Shown: positions 8,650-17,372 of the stretch, piece by piece | Layout: each line of letters begins with the position of its first letter | How positions within the stretch are numbered: position 1 is the first letter of the stretch | Origin: Streptomyces decoyicus | Lineage (GTDB): Bacteria > Actinomycetota > Actinomycetes > Streptomycetales > Streptomycetaceae | Direction of reading: 5' to 3' | Assembly (NCBI RefSeq): GCF_019880305.1 | Contig: NZ_CP082301.1 | Span: 8,122,001 to 8,186,000, forward strand | DNA: 64,000 nt | The notes under the pieces: generated by a model | The model's input: only the letters and a program-made list of their open reading frames with translations | Told to the model about the DNA's origin: nothing | Databases searched by the model: none | Position numbers and translations under genes: made by a program

Positions 8650-10170
8650 TCAGGCGGCCTGTTGTAGTCGGTGCAGCGAGGCCACCAGCTTGTCCACCTC
8701 CTCGGATGTGTTGTACAGCGCGAGCGAGGCTCGGGCCGCGCTCTCCAGGCCGTAGTGGGCCAGCGCCGGTTGGGCACAGTGGTGGCCGGCCCGGATGGCG
8801 ATGCCGTCGCGGTCCAGCCAGTCGGCGATCGTTGACGGGTCGTGGCCCGCGAGGGTGAAGGTGAGTACGGCGATCCTGTCGGGCGCGGAGCCCAGCAGTT
8901 CAAGTCCGGGGACCGTGGCCAGGGCTTGTTGTGCGTAGGCCATCAGCGAGGTCTCGTAGGCGGCGATGGCGTCCCGGTCGAAGGAGGTCAGCCAGTTGAG
9001 CGCGGACAGCAGTCCGACCACCCCGGAGATGTGCCCCGTACCGGCCTCCAGGAGGTGAGGCACGGGGGCATAGGTGGTCCCGGTGAAGTCGACCGACTCG
9101 ATCATGTTGCCGCCGCCCTGCCACGGCGCCATGTTCCGCATGACCTCCGGCTTCGCGTACAAGGCGCCGATGCCCGTCGGGGCGAACAGCTTGTGGCCGG
9201 AGAACACATAGAAGTCGGCGTCCAGGTCCTGCACATCGACAGGGAAGTGCGCCACCGCCTGTGCCCCGTCCACCAGCACCTTGGCACCGTAGCGATGGGC
9301 GAGTGCGGTCATCTCGCGCACCGGCGGCACGGTGCCGAGCACATTCGACGCCTGGCTGACCGCCACGAGCTGGGTGCGCATGGAGAGCAGATCGGCGTAC
9401 GCGTCGAGGTCGATCTGCCCGTCCGGTTGCAGTGGTACGGGTACCACCCGGGCCCGGGTCTCCTTGGCGATCAACTGCCAGGGGACGATGTTCGAATGGT
9501 GCTCCAGTACAGGCACCAGGATGTCGTCCCCCGGACCGAGGTTGGCCCGCCCCCAGGTCTGGGCGACCAGGTTGATCCCCTCGGTGGTGCCGCGTACGAA
9601 GACGATGTCGTCCGGTGACGCCGCGCCCAGGAACCGGGCGACCGCCGCCCGGCCCGCTTCGTACGCCTCCGTGGCTTCCCGGGCCATGGTGTGCGCACCA
9701 CGGTGGATGTTGGAGTTGGCGGATCCGTAGAAGCCGGCCAGTGTCTCGATCACCTGGCGGGGCTTCTGTGTGGTGGCCCCGTTGTCCAGCCAGACCAGCG
9801 GGTGTCCGTTCACGGTCCGGTGCAGGATCGGGAAGTCCCGGCGCGCCAACTCGGGTGAGAAGGCTGCGGGCTGCCCGGGGAGGCCAATGGACTCTGTAGT
9901 TACGGGAGTTGATTGTGCGGAGGGGATGGCGGGCTGTACGGGGTGGGCGGCGGACGGGGCGGCCGGGTCGGCGGTGACCGGGCCCGTGACCGGGGGCGTG
10001 AGGGAGTCCGTGACCGGGGCCGTGGACGGGGCTGTGCCCGTGACCGTGCTCGTGGCCAGTGCCGCAGCCAGTGCCGTCACCGGATCGGCGGACGTCAGGC
10101 CGCCGGACAGAGCGTCCGGAGCCGGGGCCGCGCTCGGCCACAGACTCCGGGGCACGTCAGGAGTAGTCAT
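8650..10170 (-). CDS. Encapsulin cargo cysteine desulfurase (SufS-like, extended N-terminus)
   Basis: The 506-residue protein has a SufS-type core from about residue 105 to the end. The PLP lysine is in SGHKLFAP (Lys327), the PLP-ring histidine in EHHSNIVPW, and the catalytic cysteine in AGHHCAQP (Cys465). It takes sulfur from cysteine as a protein persulfide. The first 100 or so residues are Ala/Pro/Thr/Val-rich, contain PVT repeats and look disordered. In known family 2 encapsulin systems such a disordered N-terminal stretch targets the desulfurase into the shell. Its start overlaps the stop of the shell gene by 14 nt, so the two are co-translated. Confidence 0.9.
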   Translation of the reverse strand: MTTPDVPRSLWPSAAPAPDALSGGLTSADPVTALAAALATSTVTGTAPSTAPVTDSLTPPVTGPVTADPAAPSAAHPVQPAIPSAQSTPVTTESIGLPGQPAAFSPELARRDFPILHRTVNGHPLVWLDNGATTQKPRQVIETLAGFYGSANSNIHRGAHTMAREATEAYEAGRAAVARFLGAASPDDIVFVRGTTEGINLVAQTWGRANLGPGDDILVPVLEHHSNIVPWQLIAKETRARVVPVPLQPDGQIDLDAYADLLSMRTQLVAVSQASNVLGTVPPVREMTALAHRYGAKVLVDGAQAVAHFPVDVQDLDADFYVFSGHKLFAPTGIGALYAKPEVMRNMAPWQGGGNMIESVDFTGTTYAPVPHLLEAGTGHISGVVGLLSALNWLTSFDRDAIAAYETSLMAYAQQALATVPGLELLGSAPDRIAVLTFTLAGHDPSTIADWLDRDGIAIRAGHHCAQPALAHYGLESAARASLALYNTSEEVDKLVASLHRLQQAA

Positions 10171-11539
10171 GGTAGTTGGAGACCTCGACGTTCTGGAGCA
10201 CGGCCAGCGCGTCCTCCACCAGCACCGCGGTGTTGAAGTACGCCGTCATCAGGTACGACGTGATGCCCTTCGGGTCGACGCCCATGTTCCGCATCGACAG
10301 GCCGGGTTCCACCTCGTCCTCCACCTTCGCGGGACGCAGGCCCACCACGCCCTGCTCGGCCTCGCCCGTGCGCATCAGCAGGATCTCGGTGGTGCCGATG
10401 CCCGCACTGCCGGAGAACCGCACCTTGTCGGAGGGGAGCAGCGGGACGCCACGCCAGGTCAGCAGCGGGCTGCCGAACCGGTTGTCGATGATCGGGGGCA
10501 CCCCCCGGCGCGTACACTCCCGCCCGAACGCGGCAATGGCCCTGGGGTGGGCGAGGAAGTACCCGGGCTGCTTCCAGACCCGGGTCAGCAGCTCGTCCAG
10601 ATCGTCGGGGGTCGGGGAACCGGTGCGCGCCTGCACCCGCTGGCCTGGGGCCACGTTGTTGAAGAGACCGAATTCCGGGTGGTTGAGCAGCGCGGCCTCC
10701 TGCCGCTCGCGCAGCGCGTGCACGGTCAGGTTGGACTGGGCGCGGGTCTGGTCGATGGGCCCGTTGTAGAGGTCCGAGACCCGGGTGTGCACCCGCAGCA
10801 CGGTCTGGGCCAGGGTCATGTGGTACTCGCGGGGTGTGTCCTCGTAGTCGACGAACGTCCTGGGGAGTTCGGGTTCGCCGACATGCCCGGCGCTGAGATC
10901 GACCGGTACCTCGGCTCCCGGCGAGACCCCGTCCGACGCGATGTAGGCATCCATCGCTTCCTGCACTGTCGCATCGCGGTCACACAGCCCGGCGAGCACG
11001 CTGCGTTCGACGCACAGTGCCACGCCGGGGGTGAGCGCCCTGACGCGGTAGGGCAGGGGCTCGGAACGGGTCCAGGCGCCGAGATCGAAGAACTGGCCGT
11101 CGCCGATCACTTCGAGCACGGCGTCCTCGCCGTAGCGGCCGCTCACCCGCTTCTCGGCGCGGCCCTGGGCGATCACCCACAGCTGGTCGTGCGAGTCACC
11201 GTCCTGGGCCAGCATTTCGCCGGCCTCGAAGGTGACTTCGGTGAAGGAGCCCGCCAGTTCGGAGAGCAGTGCGTCGTCGGCGTCCCTGAGGTACGGCAGC
11301 TCCCGCAGGTCTCCCGCCACGACGCGGGGCGAACCGCCGTCGGAGTGGGTGCTGATCCGGTCGTCGCCGAGGACGTAGGTGCGGCGGCGGTTGACGCGGA
11401 AGACACCCGACTCGACGTCCACCCAGGGCAGGGCGCGGAGCAGATAGCGCGGGGTGATGCCGCGCATCTGCGGGCTGGTCTTGGTTGTGGTCGCGAGCTG
11501 CCGTGCGGCATCCGGGCTGAGACTGGTCTGGTCGTTCAC
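10157..11539 (-). CDS. Family 2B encapsulin nanocompartment shell protein with cNMP-binding-like domain
   Basis: The 460-residue protein has HK97-type shell regions at the N-terminus (about 20-75, RGITPRYLLRALPWVDVESGVFRVN) and from about 215 to the end (PREYHMTLAQTVLRVHTRVSDLYN, then the ending SSKV-like GITSYLMTAYFN). A Crp-like beta-barrel is inserted between them (about 80-200). This order defines family 2B encapsulins, formerly SrpI-like. The phosphate-binding cassette reads GDGQFFDLGAW and lacks the FGE...RxA residues that hold cAMP, so any ligand is uncertain. GTG at 11539 follows GGAGG. It is co-transcribed with the cargo desulfurase, suggesting a sulfur-handling compartment. Confidence 0.92.
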   Translation of the reverse strand: MNDQTSLSPDAARQLATTTKTSPQMRGITPRYLLRALPWVDVESGVFRVNRRRTYVLGDDRISTHSDGGSPRVVAGDLRELPYLRDADDALLSELAGSFTEVTFEAGEMLAQDGDSHDQLWVIAQGRAEKRVSGRYGEDAVLEVIGDGQFFDLGAWTRSEPLPYRVRALTPGVALCVERSVLAGLCDRDATVQEAMDAYIASDGVSPGAEVPVDLSAGHVGEPELPRTFVDYEDTPREYHMTLAQTVLRVHTRVSDLYNGPIDQTRAQSNLTVHALRERQEAALLNHPEFGLFNNVAPGQRVQARTGSPTPDDLDELLTRVWKQPGYFLAHPRAIAAFGRECTRRGVPPIIDNRFGSPLLTWRGVPLLPSDKVRFSGSAGIGTTEILLMRTGEAEQGVVGLRPAKVEDEVEPGLSMRNMGVDPKGITSYLMTAYFNTAVLVEDALAVLQNVEVSNYHDYS

Positions 11540-11922
11540 AGGACCCCTCCTCGTCGACAGGCATGCAGGACGGCCGGCGCACGGCCGAACGACACGCGGA
11601 ACCCTGATCGTCTTGTCGAAGCCCGTTCGCCCGCAACCAACCGTTTGCCGGTGTTAGGCCTGAAATGCTTGCCACACGAAATTCGCAATTACGTATGAAT
11701 GTGCTAATACTTGCCATTGCGACGCCGCTACCATGCGTGCACATTCCGGAAGCTCGTCGCGTCAAGGTCTCGGGCCCTGGCGCCCGCCCCTCCGGGCATC
11801 CGATATGCGACGTGATTTACCCTCATAAGGGCGCTTGGCGATTCCTAAAGGATGGCTTATGCGTGGGGAGTTGGCGACCCGTCAGCACCGCGCAAAGCGC
11901 CTCCGCGACCTCGCGCTCCGCC
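11540..11922. other. Intergenic region upstream of the encapsulin operon
   Basis: No coding frame stands out in these 383 bp. The section 11640-11730 is clearly AT-richer than its surroundings, with CTTGCCA repeated at 11669 and 11710 and the symmetric stretch ATTCGCAATTACGTATGAAT between. It probably carries the encapsulin promoter, with transcription leftward. The remainder is downstream of the HEAT-repeat gene. Confidence 0.4.
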
Positions 11923-13755
11923 TCACGCTTTCGTGCCGGATGCGCCGGGCGACGTGCGCTCGATGCGTCTCAGGGCGTCTCGGGCGCGGGCAGCGGCGGG
12001 ACCTTCGGCGGTGGCGTAACCGTGGAGAACGGGCACGGCGGCGGAGGCGTCACCGGTGATCTCCCACAGTGCGGAAGCCGCTGCCACCCGCAGTTCGCCG
12101 GCCTCGGTCGCGGTGTCGCGCAGACGGGAGAGGGCGGGGGAGGCGGACAGGGCTCGCGGGCCCAACTCGCCCAGCCAGGCACAGGCGTTGGTGTCGAATC
12201 GCCAGCCACGCCGTCCTGCGACCCGGCCGGGGCGGTCACGGCGCGCCAGGACGTTCAGCAACAGGGGCACTACCTCGTCGTCCGATGACTCGCCCGGGCC
12301 CATCAGGGTGCGGATGGCGGCAAGCCCGAGTTCGAGGTCTGCCGTGCGGGCGAGCCGACGCAGAGTGGACAGTGCGGCCGCGTCGGACAGCCCCCACTTG
12401 CGCAGGAACGTGCAGGCGGCCGAAGCCGCTTCGAGCACGTCGAACTCGGGTGAATCGGTGGCGTCGATGCGGCGGCTCAGTCCCTCCAGAGTGGTGACGA
12501 CCTGGGGGAGGGCCGGGGCGCCCCCGGGCCACGCGGAGGTACCGGTCAGCAGCGAGCAGACCTCGGCGGCCGGGAGGTCGTGGCCGAGCCGCGCCCGGAT
12601 GTGCGGCCACAGATGGTCGGCCAGCTCCGCCGTTGCCCGCAGCAGTCCGGCGTGCACGGTGCCCTGCCGGATCCTGTGCTGTATCGGGGGGATGCACCGG
12701 GGGTCGCCGCGCCGGGCGAGCACGCCCAGGGCCCTCTCGAACACGTCGGAGTCGGCATCGGCATCGGCGTTGGAGCCGGCGATGGGGCGGGAGCCGGACG
12801 CGGCGCCGGTGCCCGAGCCGGCGATGGAGCCGGGGTCGGGGTCTTGCAGGATTCTGGCCAGGGCTTCGGTGTAGGTGCGGTGTGCGGGGAGATGGTGGGT
12901 GTTGACGGCCGCTCGCCGCACCCGCGGGTCGGGGTGCCCGAGCAGGGATGCGACAGCCGGCGCGTGGTCCGCAAAGGCGTCGCGGTCCTGCTGGAACAGT
13001 CGGTCCGCGGCCTCGACCAGCACGGGTGCCGCAGAGGCGTCGAGGCGGCCGTCCCACAGACCGGGCAGCATCCGGGTCAGCCAGCGGGAGCGCAGCCCGG
13101 GTGTCGGGGTGAGCCAGGAATCGACGGCGTCCACGGAGCCGTACGCCGCCGGGCGGCCGCACCATTCCGGGTCGCACCATGCCAGTTCCGCGAGCGCCTC
13201 ACCGGCCTCGCCGCCGCACAGCGTGAGGGCCTCCAGCGCCTCGTCGATCACCTCGGCGTCGGTCTCCGCGACCGGGGGCAGGAGCAGGCCGAGGGCGGCT
13301 CCCAGCGCGTCGGCCGGTTCGCCTTGCAGCCGGCGCCGCAGGTGGTCGCGCACTTCCGGGTGACCGCAGTGCAGGCCCAGGGCGAAGAGCAGCCCGAGCC
13401 TGACCGGGGCATCGGGGTCACTCTCACTGTGTGCCAGGAGCGCGCGGGCCACCTCCTCGGCGGGCGCGTACGCGTAGGCGAACACCACGGACAGGATGCG
13501 TCGCACCGCGGTGTCCGGGTGGGAGAGCCGCGCCAGAAGCGCGGGGAGCCCCGCGGTGAGGGTTCTGGACAGTTCTTCCGCCCACTCACCGACGAGCCCA
13601 AAACCCTCCGCGTCGTCCGGTATCCCGAGGTCGGCCATCAGCGCCTCGAGTGCGGCACCACTGCGGCGGCCCGGTTCGTCGAGCTCGACATCGAAGTCCC
13701 GGTAGACAACCGTCTGCCAGGCAAACGCGACGTGCGGGTCACCCATGGAGCTCAT
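11923..13755 (-). CDS. HEAT-repeat protein
   Basis: The 610-residue helical protein has repeated units such as LARLSHPDTAVRRILSVVFAYA, LLGHPDPRVRRAAVNTH, LSRLRDTATEAGELRVAAASALWEITG and GYATAEGPAAARARDALRRIE, the pattern of HEAT/armadillo solenoids, which serve as protein-binding scaffolds. Around residues 310-345 the solenoid is interrupted by a Gly/Ser/Ala/Asp low-complexity loop (GSGTGAASGSRP, then DADADSD) that may be a flexible hinge. No catalytic motif is present. The first ATG at 13755 has GGGTG upstream; a second is nine bases later. It is a single gene with no obvious partner. Confidence 0.75.
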   Translation of the reverse strand: MSSMGDPHVAFAWQTVVYRDFDVELDEPGRRSGAALEALMADLGIPDDAEGFGLVGEWAEELSRTLTAGLPALLARLSHPDTAVRRILSVVFAYAYAPAEEVARALLAHSESDPDAPVRLGLLFALGLHCGHPEVRDHLRRRLQGEPADALGAALGLLLPPVAETDAEVIDEALEALTLCGGEAGEALAELAWCDPEWCGRPAAYGSVDAVDSWLTPTPGLRSRWLTRMLPGLWDGRLDASAAPVLVEAADRLFQQDRDAFADHAPAVASLLGHPDPRVRRAAVNTHHLPAHRTYTEALARILQDPDPGSIAGSGTGAASGSRPIAGSNADADADSDVFERALGVLARRGDPRCIPPIQHRIRQGTVHAGLLRATAELADHLWPHIRARLGHDLPAAEVCSLLTGTSAWPGGAPALPQVVTTLEGLSRRIDATDSPEFDVLEAASAACTFLRKWGLSDAAALSTLRRLARTADLELGLAAIRTLMGPGESSDDEVVPLLLNVLARRDRPGRVAGRRGWRFDTNACAWLGELGPRALSASPALSRLRDTATEAGELRVAAASALWEITGDASAAVPVLHGYATAEGPAAARARDALRRIERTSPGASGTKA

Positions 13756-13903
13756 GCGCGCACCCTAGCCGTCCGGATGGACGGCAGCAGGTCATGACGT
13801 AGGACCCATGGATGAAGCCCGCACTGCCGGGGCCGACTCGCGGCGCCGGCTCGCTCCGGTCCGGTTCTGGTCGGCGCCGGTCCGGCCCCGGCTCAGGTTC
13901 CTC

Positions 13904-14284
13904 CTACTGCGGCTTGAAGGAACGGATCTGGTAACTGCCCTGGAGGTTGCCGCCGGCACCGGCGGGGGTGGACCCGACGCGTGCGTGGTAGTTGGTCTGT
14001 GTGTAGTACTGCACCCGATGCCTGGTGCTGTTCCAGACGGAGCGCACATTCTGTCCCCGCTGGATGAAGGAGCAGTTGTCGGCGGTGTTCGCCTTGCTGG
14101 GCTGTGACCACTGGCAACGGGTGCCCCCGCCGTTCCAGTCGCTGTAGATGCAGAAGTATCCGGAGGTGCAGCTGAAGGCCGCCGCGCGGGCGGATTCCGT
14201 AGGTGTCGCGGACGCGGTGGGCACGGTCGCCAAGGCGGCGGCCAGAGCAGCTGCGGCGACGGCGAACGAGCGGATGCGGCGCAT
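13904..14284 (-). CDS. Secreted peptidase inhibitor family I36-like protein
   Basis: The 126-residue protein has a signal peptide (MRRIRSFAVAAAALAA, cleavage near ASATPT at about 28) and one beta/gamma-crystallin-like domain. The key string CTSGYFCIYSDWNGGG, followed by CQW and NCSF, gives the four-cysteine pattern of the I36/SMI metalloproteinase inhibitor group. The mature form is about 98 residues, the usual size. ATG at 14284 follows AAGGAG at 8 nt. Inhibitory activity is inferred from the family. Confidence 0.8.
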   Translation of the reverse strand: MRRIRSFAVAAAALAAALATVPTASATPTESARAAAFSCTSGYFCIYSDWNGGGTRCQWSQPSKANTADNCSFIQRGQNVRSVWNSTRHRVQYYTQTNYHARVGSTPAGAGGNLQGSYQIRSFKPQ

Positions 14285-14963
14285 GGTGGAACTCCTTTTC
14301 CTCGTGAGACGGCCGGAGGGGCGGGGCCGCTCCGGATCGGCTGGGAAGGATCACGCACGAGCAGGAAAGCGACGCCTGGCCGGCGCCACTCGGCGGCCGG
14401 CTGCGAAGCGTCACCAGTATGGTTCGCGGCCGTGATGCCCACTCAGGGCATTTCTGGCCTCACCAAGGGCTGTTGGAGCGCGGCGGCGTAGGTCCCCGGC
14501 GTACGCCGCACGCACCACCACTCACGCGGAGAGCACCACGACGCGGCCCGCCACAACATTCACCACCCCGGCCCGTCCCGCTCGCCCGCAGCCCCCGGTG
14601 GCGGCATTCCGGACCACAACTCCCCTGAAGCAAGCGGGCCATGGATCACGGTCGGTTCGGTATCACGGGCCGGCCTCGCGGCGTCCGCCGTGAGCCGGAA
14701 GCCGCTCGTGTCTCGCATCGCGGACGTCATGGCAGCTGAAGGTATTGCCTGTTGTGGGGGACGGCGTCCGGTATGGCCCTGGCCCCGGCCCGGCCTCGGC
14801 GCTGTGGCGCCTTTGATTGCAAGGGGCATCCGTGCAAAGGGGTGCCGCTCCCGGTGGGGGATCCGTATTGTCAGCTCGCGCCGGAGCCTTCCCTTCCGGG
14901 ATTCCTGGTGGGATCCCCCACGGCCCGCGCGATACCTGGCAGTGTCTGCACCGAGGAGCAGTG
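14285..14963. other. Long intergenic region with structured putP leader
   Basis: No convincing gene is seen in these 679 bp between the divergent inhibitor and symporter genes. Near the right end the perfect 11-bp inverted repeat GTGGGGGATCC (14854-14864) and GGATCCCCCAC (14911-14921) encloses 46 nt with a smaller CGGA/TCCG hairpin, ending about 40 nt before the putP start. It may be a folded 5' leader. Confidence 0.4.
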
Positions 14964-16487
14964 GTGACACCCCTGATCGTACCGGTCATGATCATATTCG
15001 GCATATTCCTGCTCGCCATGGTGATTGTGGGCATCTGGACGTATCAGGAGACCTTGACGTTCTCCGACTTCGCTCTCGGTGGGCGTCGGCTGAGTGCGCC
15101 GCTGGCCGCGCTGTCCGCGGGGGCCAGCGATATGTCCGGCTGGCTGTTCCTGGGACTGCCAGGGGCCGTGTACGCGGCGGGGATCGGCGCCTCGTGGATC
15201 GCCGTCGGCCTGGCCGTCGGCACCTACCTCAACTGGCGGCTGGTCGCGCCGCGTCTGCGTACGTACACCGAGCTGGCAGGCGACGCCAAGACGCTCTCGG
15301 CGTACCTGGAGGAGCGGTTCGAGGACGGCAGCAGGATGCTGCGCCTGGTCTCGGCGACCGTCACCGTCGTGTTCTTCACCGTCTACGTGGCCAGCGGTCT
15401 CCTGGCCGGGGGAGTGCTGTTCGAGGGGATCTTCGGGGGCGGCTTCGAGTTCGCGCTCACCGTCTTCGCCGTGGTGATCGTCGTCTACACCGTGCTGGGC
15501 GGCTTCCGCGCGGTGAGTGTGACGCACTCGGTGCAGGCCACGCTGATGTTCTGCGCGGCCGTGGCCCTCCCCGTGATCGGCATCGGACTGCTCGGGGGAT
15601 TCGGCGCGATGCACGAGGTGCTCGCCGACCAGACTCCGGCCCTGCTCGACATGGGAGCCAAGGCCCACTTCGACGGTGCCCGGTGGACGTCCGGTGAGCC
15701 GCTCGGAACGGTGGCCGTGATCTCCCTGCTCGCCTGGGGGCTGGGCTACTTCGGCCAGCCGCACATCCTGGCCCGCTTCATGAGTATCCGCAGCACCCGC
15801 GAGATCCCGCTGGCCCGCCGTATCGGTGTGGGCTGGGTGGTCGTCTGTCTGGCCGGCGCCTCGCTCGTGGGACTGGTGGGGATCGCGGCGCTCGACCAGC
15901 CGCTGGAGAACCCGGAGACCGTCTTCATCGAACTCTGCGCCCAGCTGGTCAACCCCTGGATCGCGGGCATCCTGCTGGTCGCCGTGCTGGCCGCGATCAA
16001 GTCCACCGCGGACAGCCAGCTGTTGGTCTCGGCGATGGCCCTCACCGAGGACTTCTACCGGGCGTTCGTCAAGCGGCGGGCCTCGGATGCGGCAATGGTG
16101 CTGGCGGCTCGTGTGACGGTCGTGGTCGTCGCGCTGGTGGCCTACGCCATCGCGCTCAGCGGCGGCGCCGTACTGGACATCGTCGCGTACGCCTGGGCGG
16201 GCTTCGGCGCCGCCTTCGGCCCGGTCATCCTGCTGTCGCTCTACTGGCCGCGCATGACGCGGGCCGGGGCGATGGCCGGCATCGTGACGGGGGCGGTCAC
16301 CGTCGTCATGTGGAAGCAGATCGACCCGCTCCTCGGGCCGCTCCAGTCGGGCATCTACGAGATGGTGCCGGGCGTGCTCGCCGCCACCGTGGCGGCGGTG
16401 CTCTTCGGGAAGTTCGTCGGCCACCCTCCGCGCCGCACCTGGTCGGGCCCCATGGAGAGGAAGGCCACCGCGGTGCCGGTCGGCTGA
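14964..16487 (+). CDS. putP: Sodium/proline symporter (SSS family)
   Basis: The 507-residue membrane protein has 12-13 hydrophobic segments. Family landmarks include SDFALGGRRL after the first segment, SAGASDMSGWLFLGLPGAVY in the second (the Na+/substrate site of PutP), GYFGQPHILARFMS, and the C-terminal Na+-site string KSTADSQLLVSAMALTEDFY. It couples Na+ entry to proline uptake. The frame opens further upstream, but GTG at 14964 is preceded by GAGGAG at 5 nt and gives the standard N-terminus. A long structured leader precedes it. Confidence 0.9.
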   Translation: MTPLIVPVMIIFGIFLLAMVIVGIWTYQETLTFSDFALGGRRLSAPLAALSAGASDMSGWLFLGLPGAVYAAGIGASWIAVGLAVGTYLNWRLVAPRLRTYTELAGDAKTLSAYLEERFEDGSRMLRLVSATVTVVFFTVYVASGLLAGGVLFEGIFGGGFEFALTVFAVVIVVYTVLGGFRAVSVTHSVQATLMFCAAVALPVIGIGLLGGFGAMHEVLADQTPALLDMGAKAHFDGARWTSGEPLGTVAVISLLAWGLGYFGQPHILARFMSIRSTREIPLARRIGVGWVVVCLAGASLVGLVGIAALDQPLENPETVFIELCAQLVNPWIAGILLVAVLAAIKSTADSQLLVSAMALTEDFYRAFVKRRASDAAMVLAARVTVVVVALVAYAIALSGGAVLDIVAYAWAGFGAAFGPVILLSLYWPRMTRAGAMAGIVTGAVTVVMWKQIDPLLGPLQSGIYEMVPGVLAATVAAVLFGKFVGHPPRRTWSGPMERKATAVPVG

Positions 16488-16490
16488 GCC

Positions 16491-16583
16491 CGCGGTCGGC
16501 ACGGCCGGCCGGCGGGCGCGGAGCCGCGCCGGCCGGGGCGGAGGGCCGGCCGCTGCGACTGCTCGTTCCGTCGCCGACCGCGG
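16491..16583 (+). terminator. Large GC-rich stem-loop after putP
   Basis: CCGCGGTCGGC (16491-16501) pairs with GCCGACCGCGG (16573-16583), and the interior folds further through GCCGGCC-type repeats. It begins four bases past the putP stop and probably ends its transcript. Confidence 0.5.
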
Positions 16584-16652
16584 GGTGCGGCTCCGGGTGC
16601 AGGGCGCATTATGATCCGAAGAGGCTCAGCCCGTACCACGACTGGAAAAGAT

Positions 16653-17372
16653 GTGCCTCTCCACCGTTCCTTGTCGCCCCCCGGGTTCGTACGGGTGGCG
16701 TCGTCCGCTCTTGCAGCGACGGGCATGGTCGCGCTGTTGAGCAGCTGTGCGGGGAAGGGGAACGGAGAGCCGCAGAGCGCCGGCCACACTCCGGCCGCCT
16801 CCGCCCCGGTGCGGCTGTGGCCCGAGCGGAAGCCCGCGCCGCAACCCGAGACCGGGGCGGGGGAAAACCTTCCCGCGGCCGTTCCCGGGGTGCCCCGCGT
16901 GCCGTCCGGGGACATCCGCAAGGCGAAGCTGCTCACTGTCGTCAAGGCGCAGGTAGCCGCCGGTTCCGCCCTGGGCGGCGGGCCGCAGTTCGACTCCGGC
17001 ACCACGAGGAAGATCGACGCATGCGCCGCCGAGCCGGCGCACTGTCCGGTACGGAAACCCCAGTACCGCGACCTCACGGGCGACGGGAAGGACGAACTGA
17101 TCGTCGGCATCGAGGCGCCGGACAAATCCCTGGCACTGTGGGTCTTCACGCTCGACCACGGAGTGGTCACCCGGATCATGGACGCCGGCGCGACTCCGCT
17201 GTCCGTGGAGGTCGCGAACGGCGATCTGATCCTTCGGGAGCCCACGGGCACGCCCGGGTACGACACCCGCACGGTCTATGCGTGGGACACCCGGACGCAG
17301 ACCATGGCTCTGCGGTCAATGGAGTTCGATCAAGCGGACTCCGCCACTCCCGCCCCTGAGCGCACACGGTGA
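16653..17372 (+). CDS. Lipoprotein paired with histidine kinase
   Basis: From GTG at 16653 the product has 239 residues with a lipoprotein signal (FVRVASSALAATGMVALLSSC; lipid attachment at the LSSC cysteine, about residue 32). The mature domain has PQYRDLTGDGKDELIVGIE, a DxDG-like FG-GAP calcium-loop string, and two cysteines (DACAAEPAHC). It would face the outside of the membrane and may sense or modulate the signal for the kinase, whose start overlaps its stop by 4 nt. An ATG at 16611 is an alternative start with a longer leader. Confidence 0.75.
   Translation: MPLHRSLSPPGFVRVASSALAATGMVALLSSCAGKGNGEPQSAGHTPAASAPVRLWPERKPAPQPETGAGENLPAAVPGVPRVPSGDIRKAKLLTVVKAQVAAGSALGGGPQFDSGTTRKIDACAAEPAHCPVRKPQYRDLTGDGKDELIVGIEAPDKSLALWVFTLDHGVVTRIMDAGATPLSVEVANGDLILREPTGTPGYDTRTVYAWDTRTQTMALRSMEFDQADSATPAPERTR

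Noticed and set aside
9770-11698. 642-codon + strand frame opposite the encapsulin operon
   Set aside because: It is a GC-bias shadow; the minus-strand genes have clear families and starts.
14419-14628. Short + strand frame in the gene-free region before putP
   Set aside because: Arg/Pro-rich translation with no start signal; typical random open frame at high GC.
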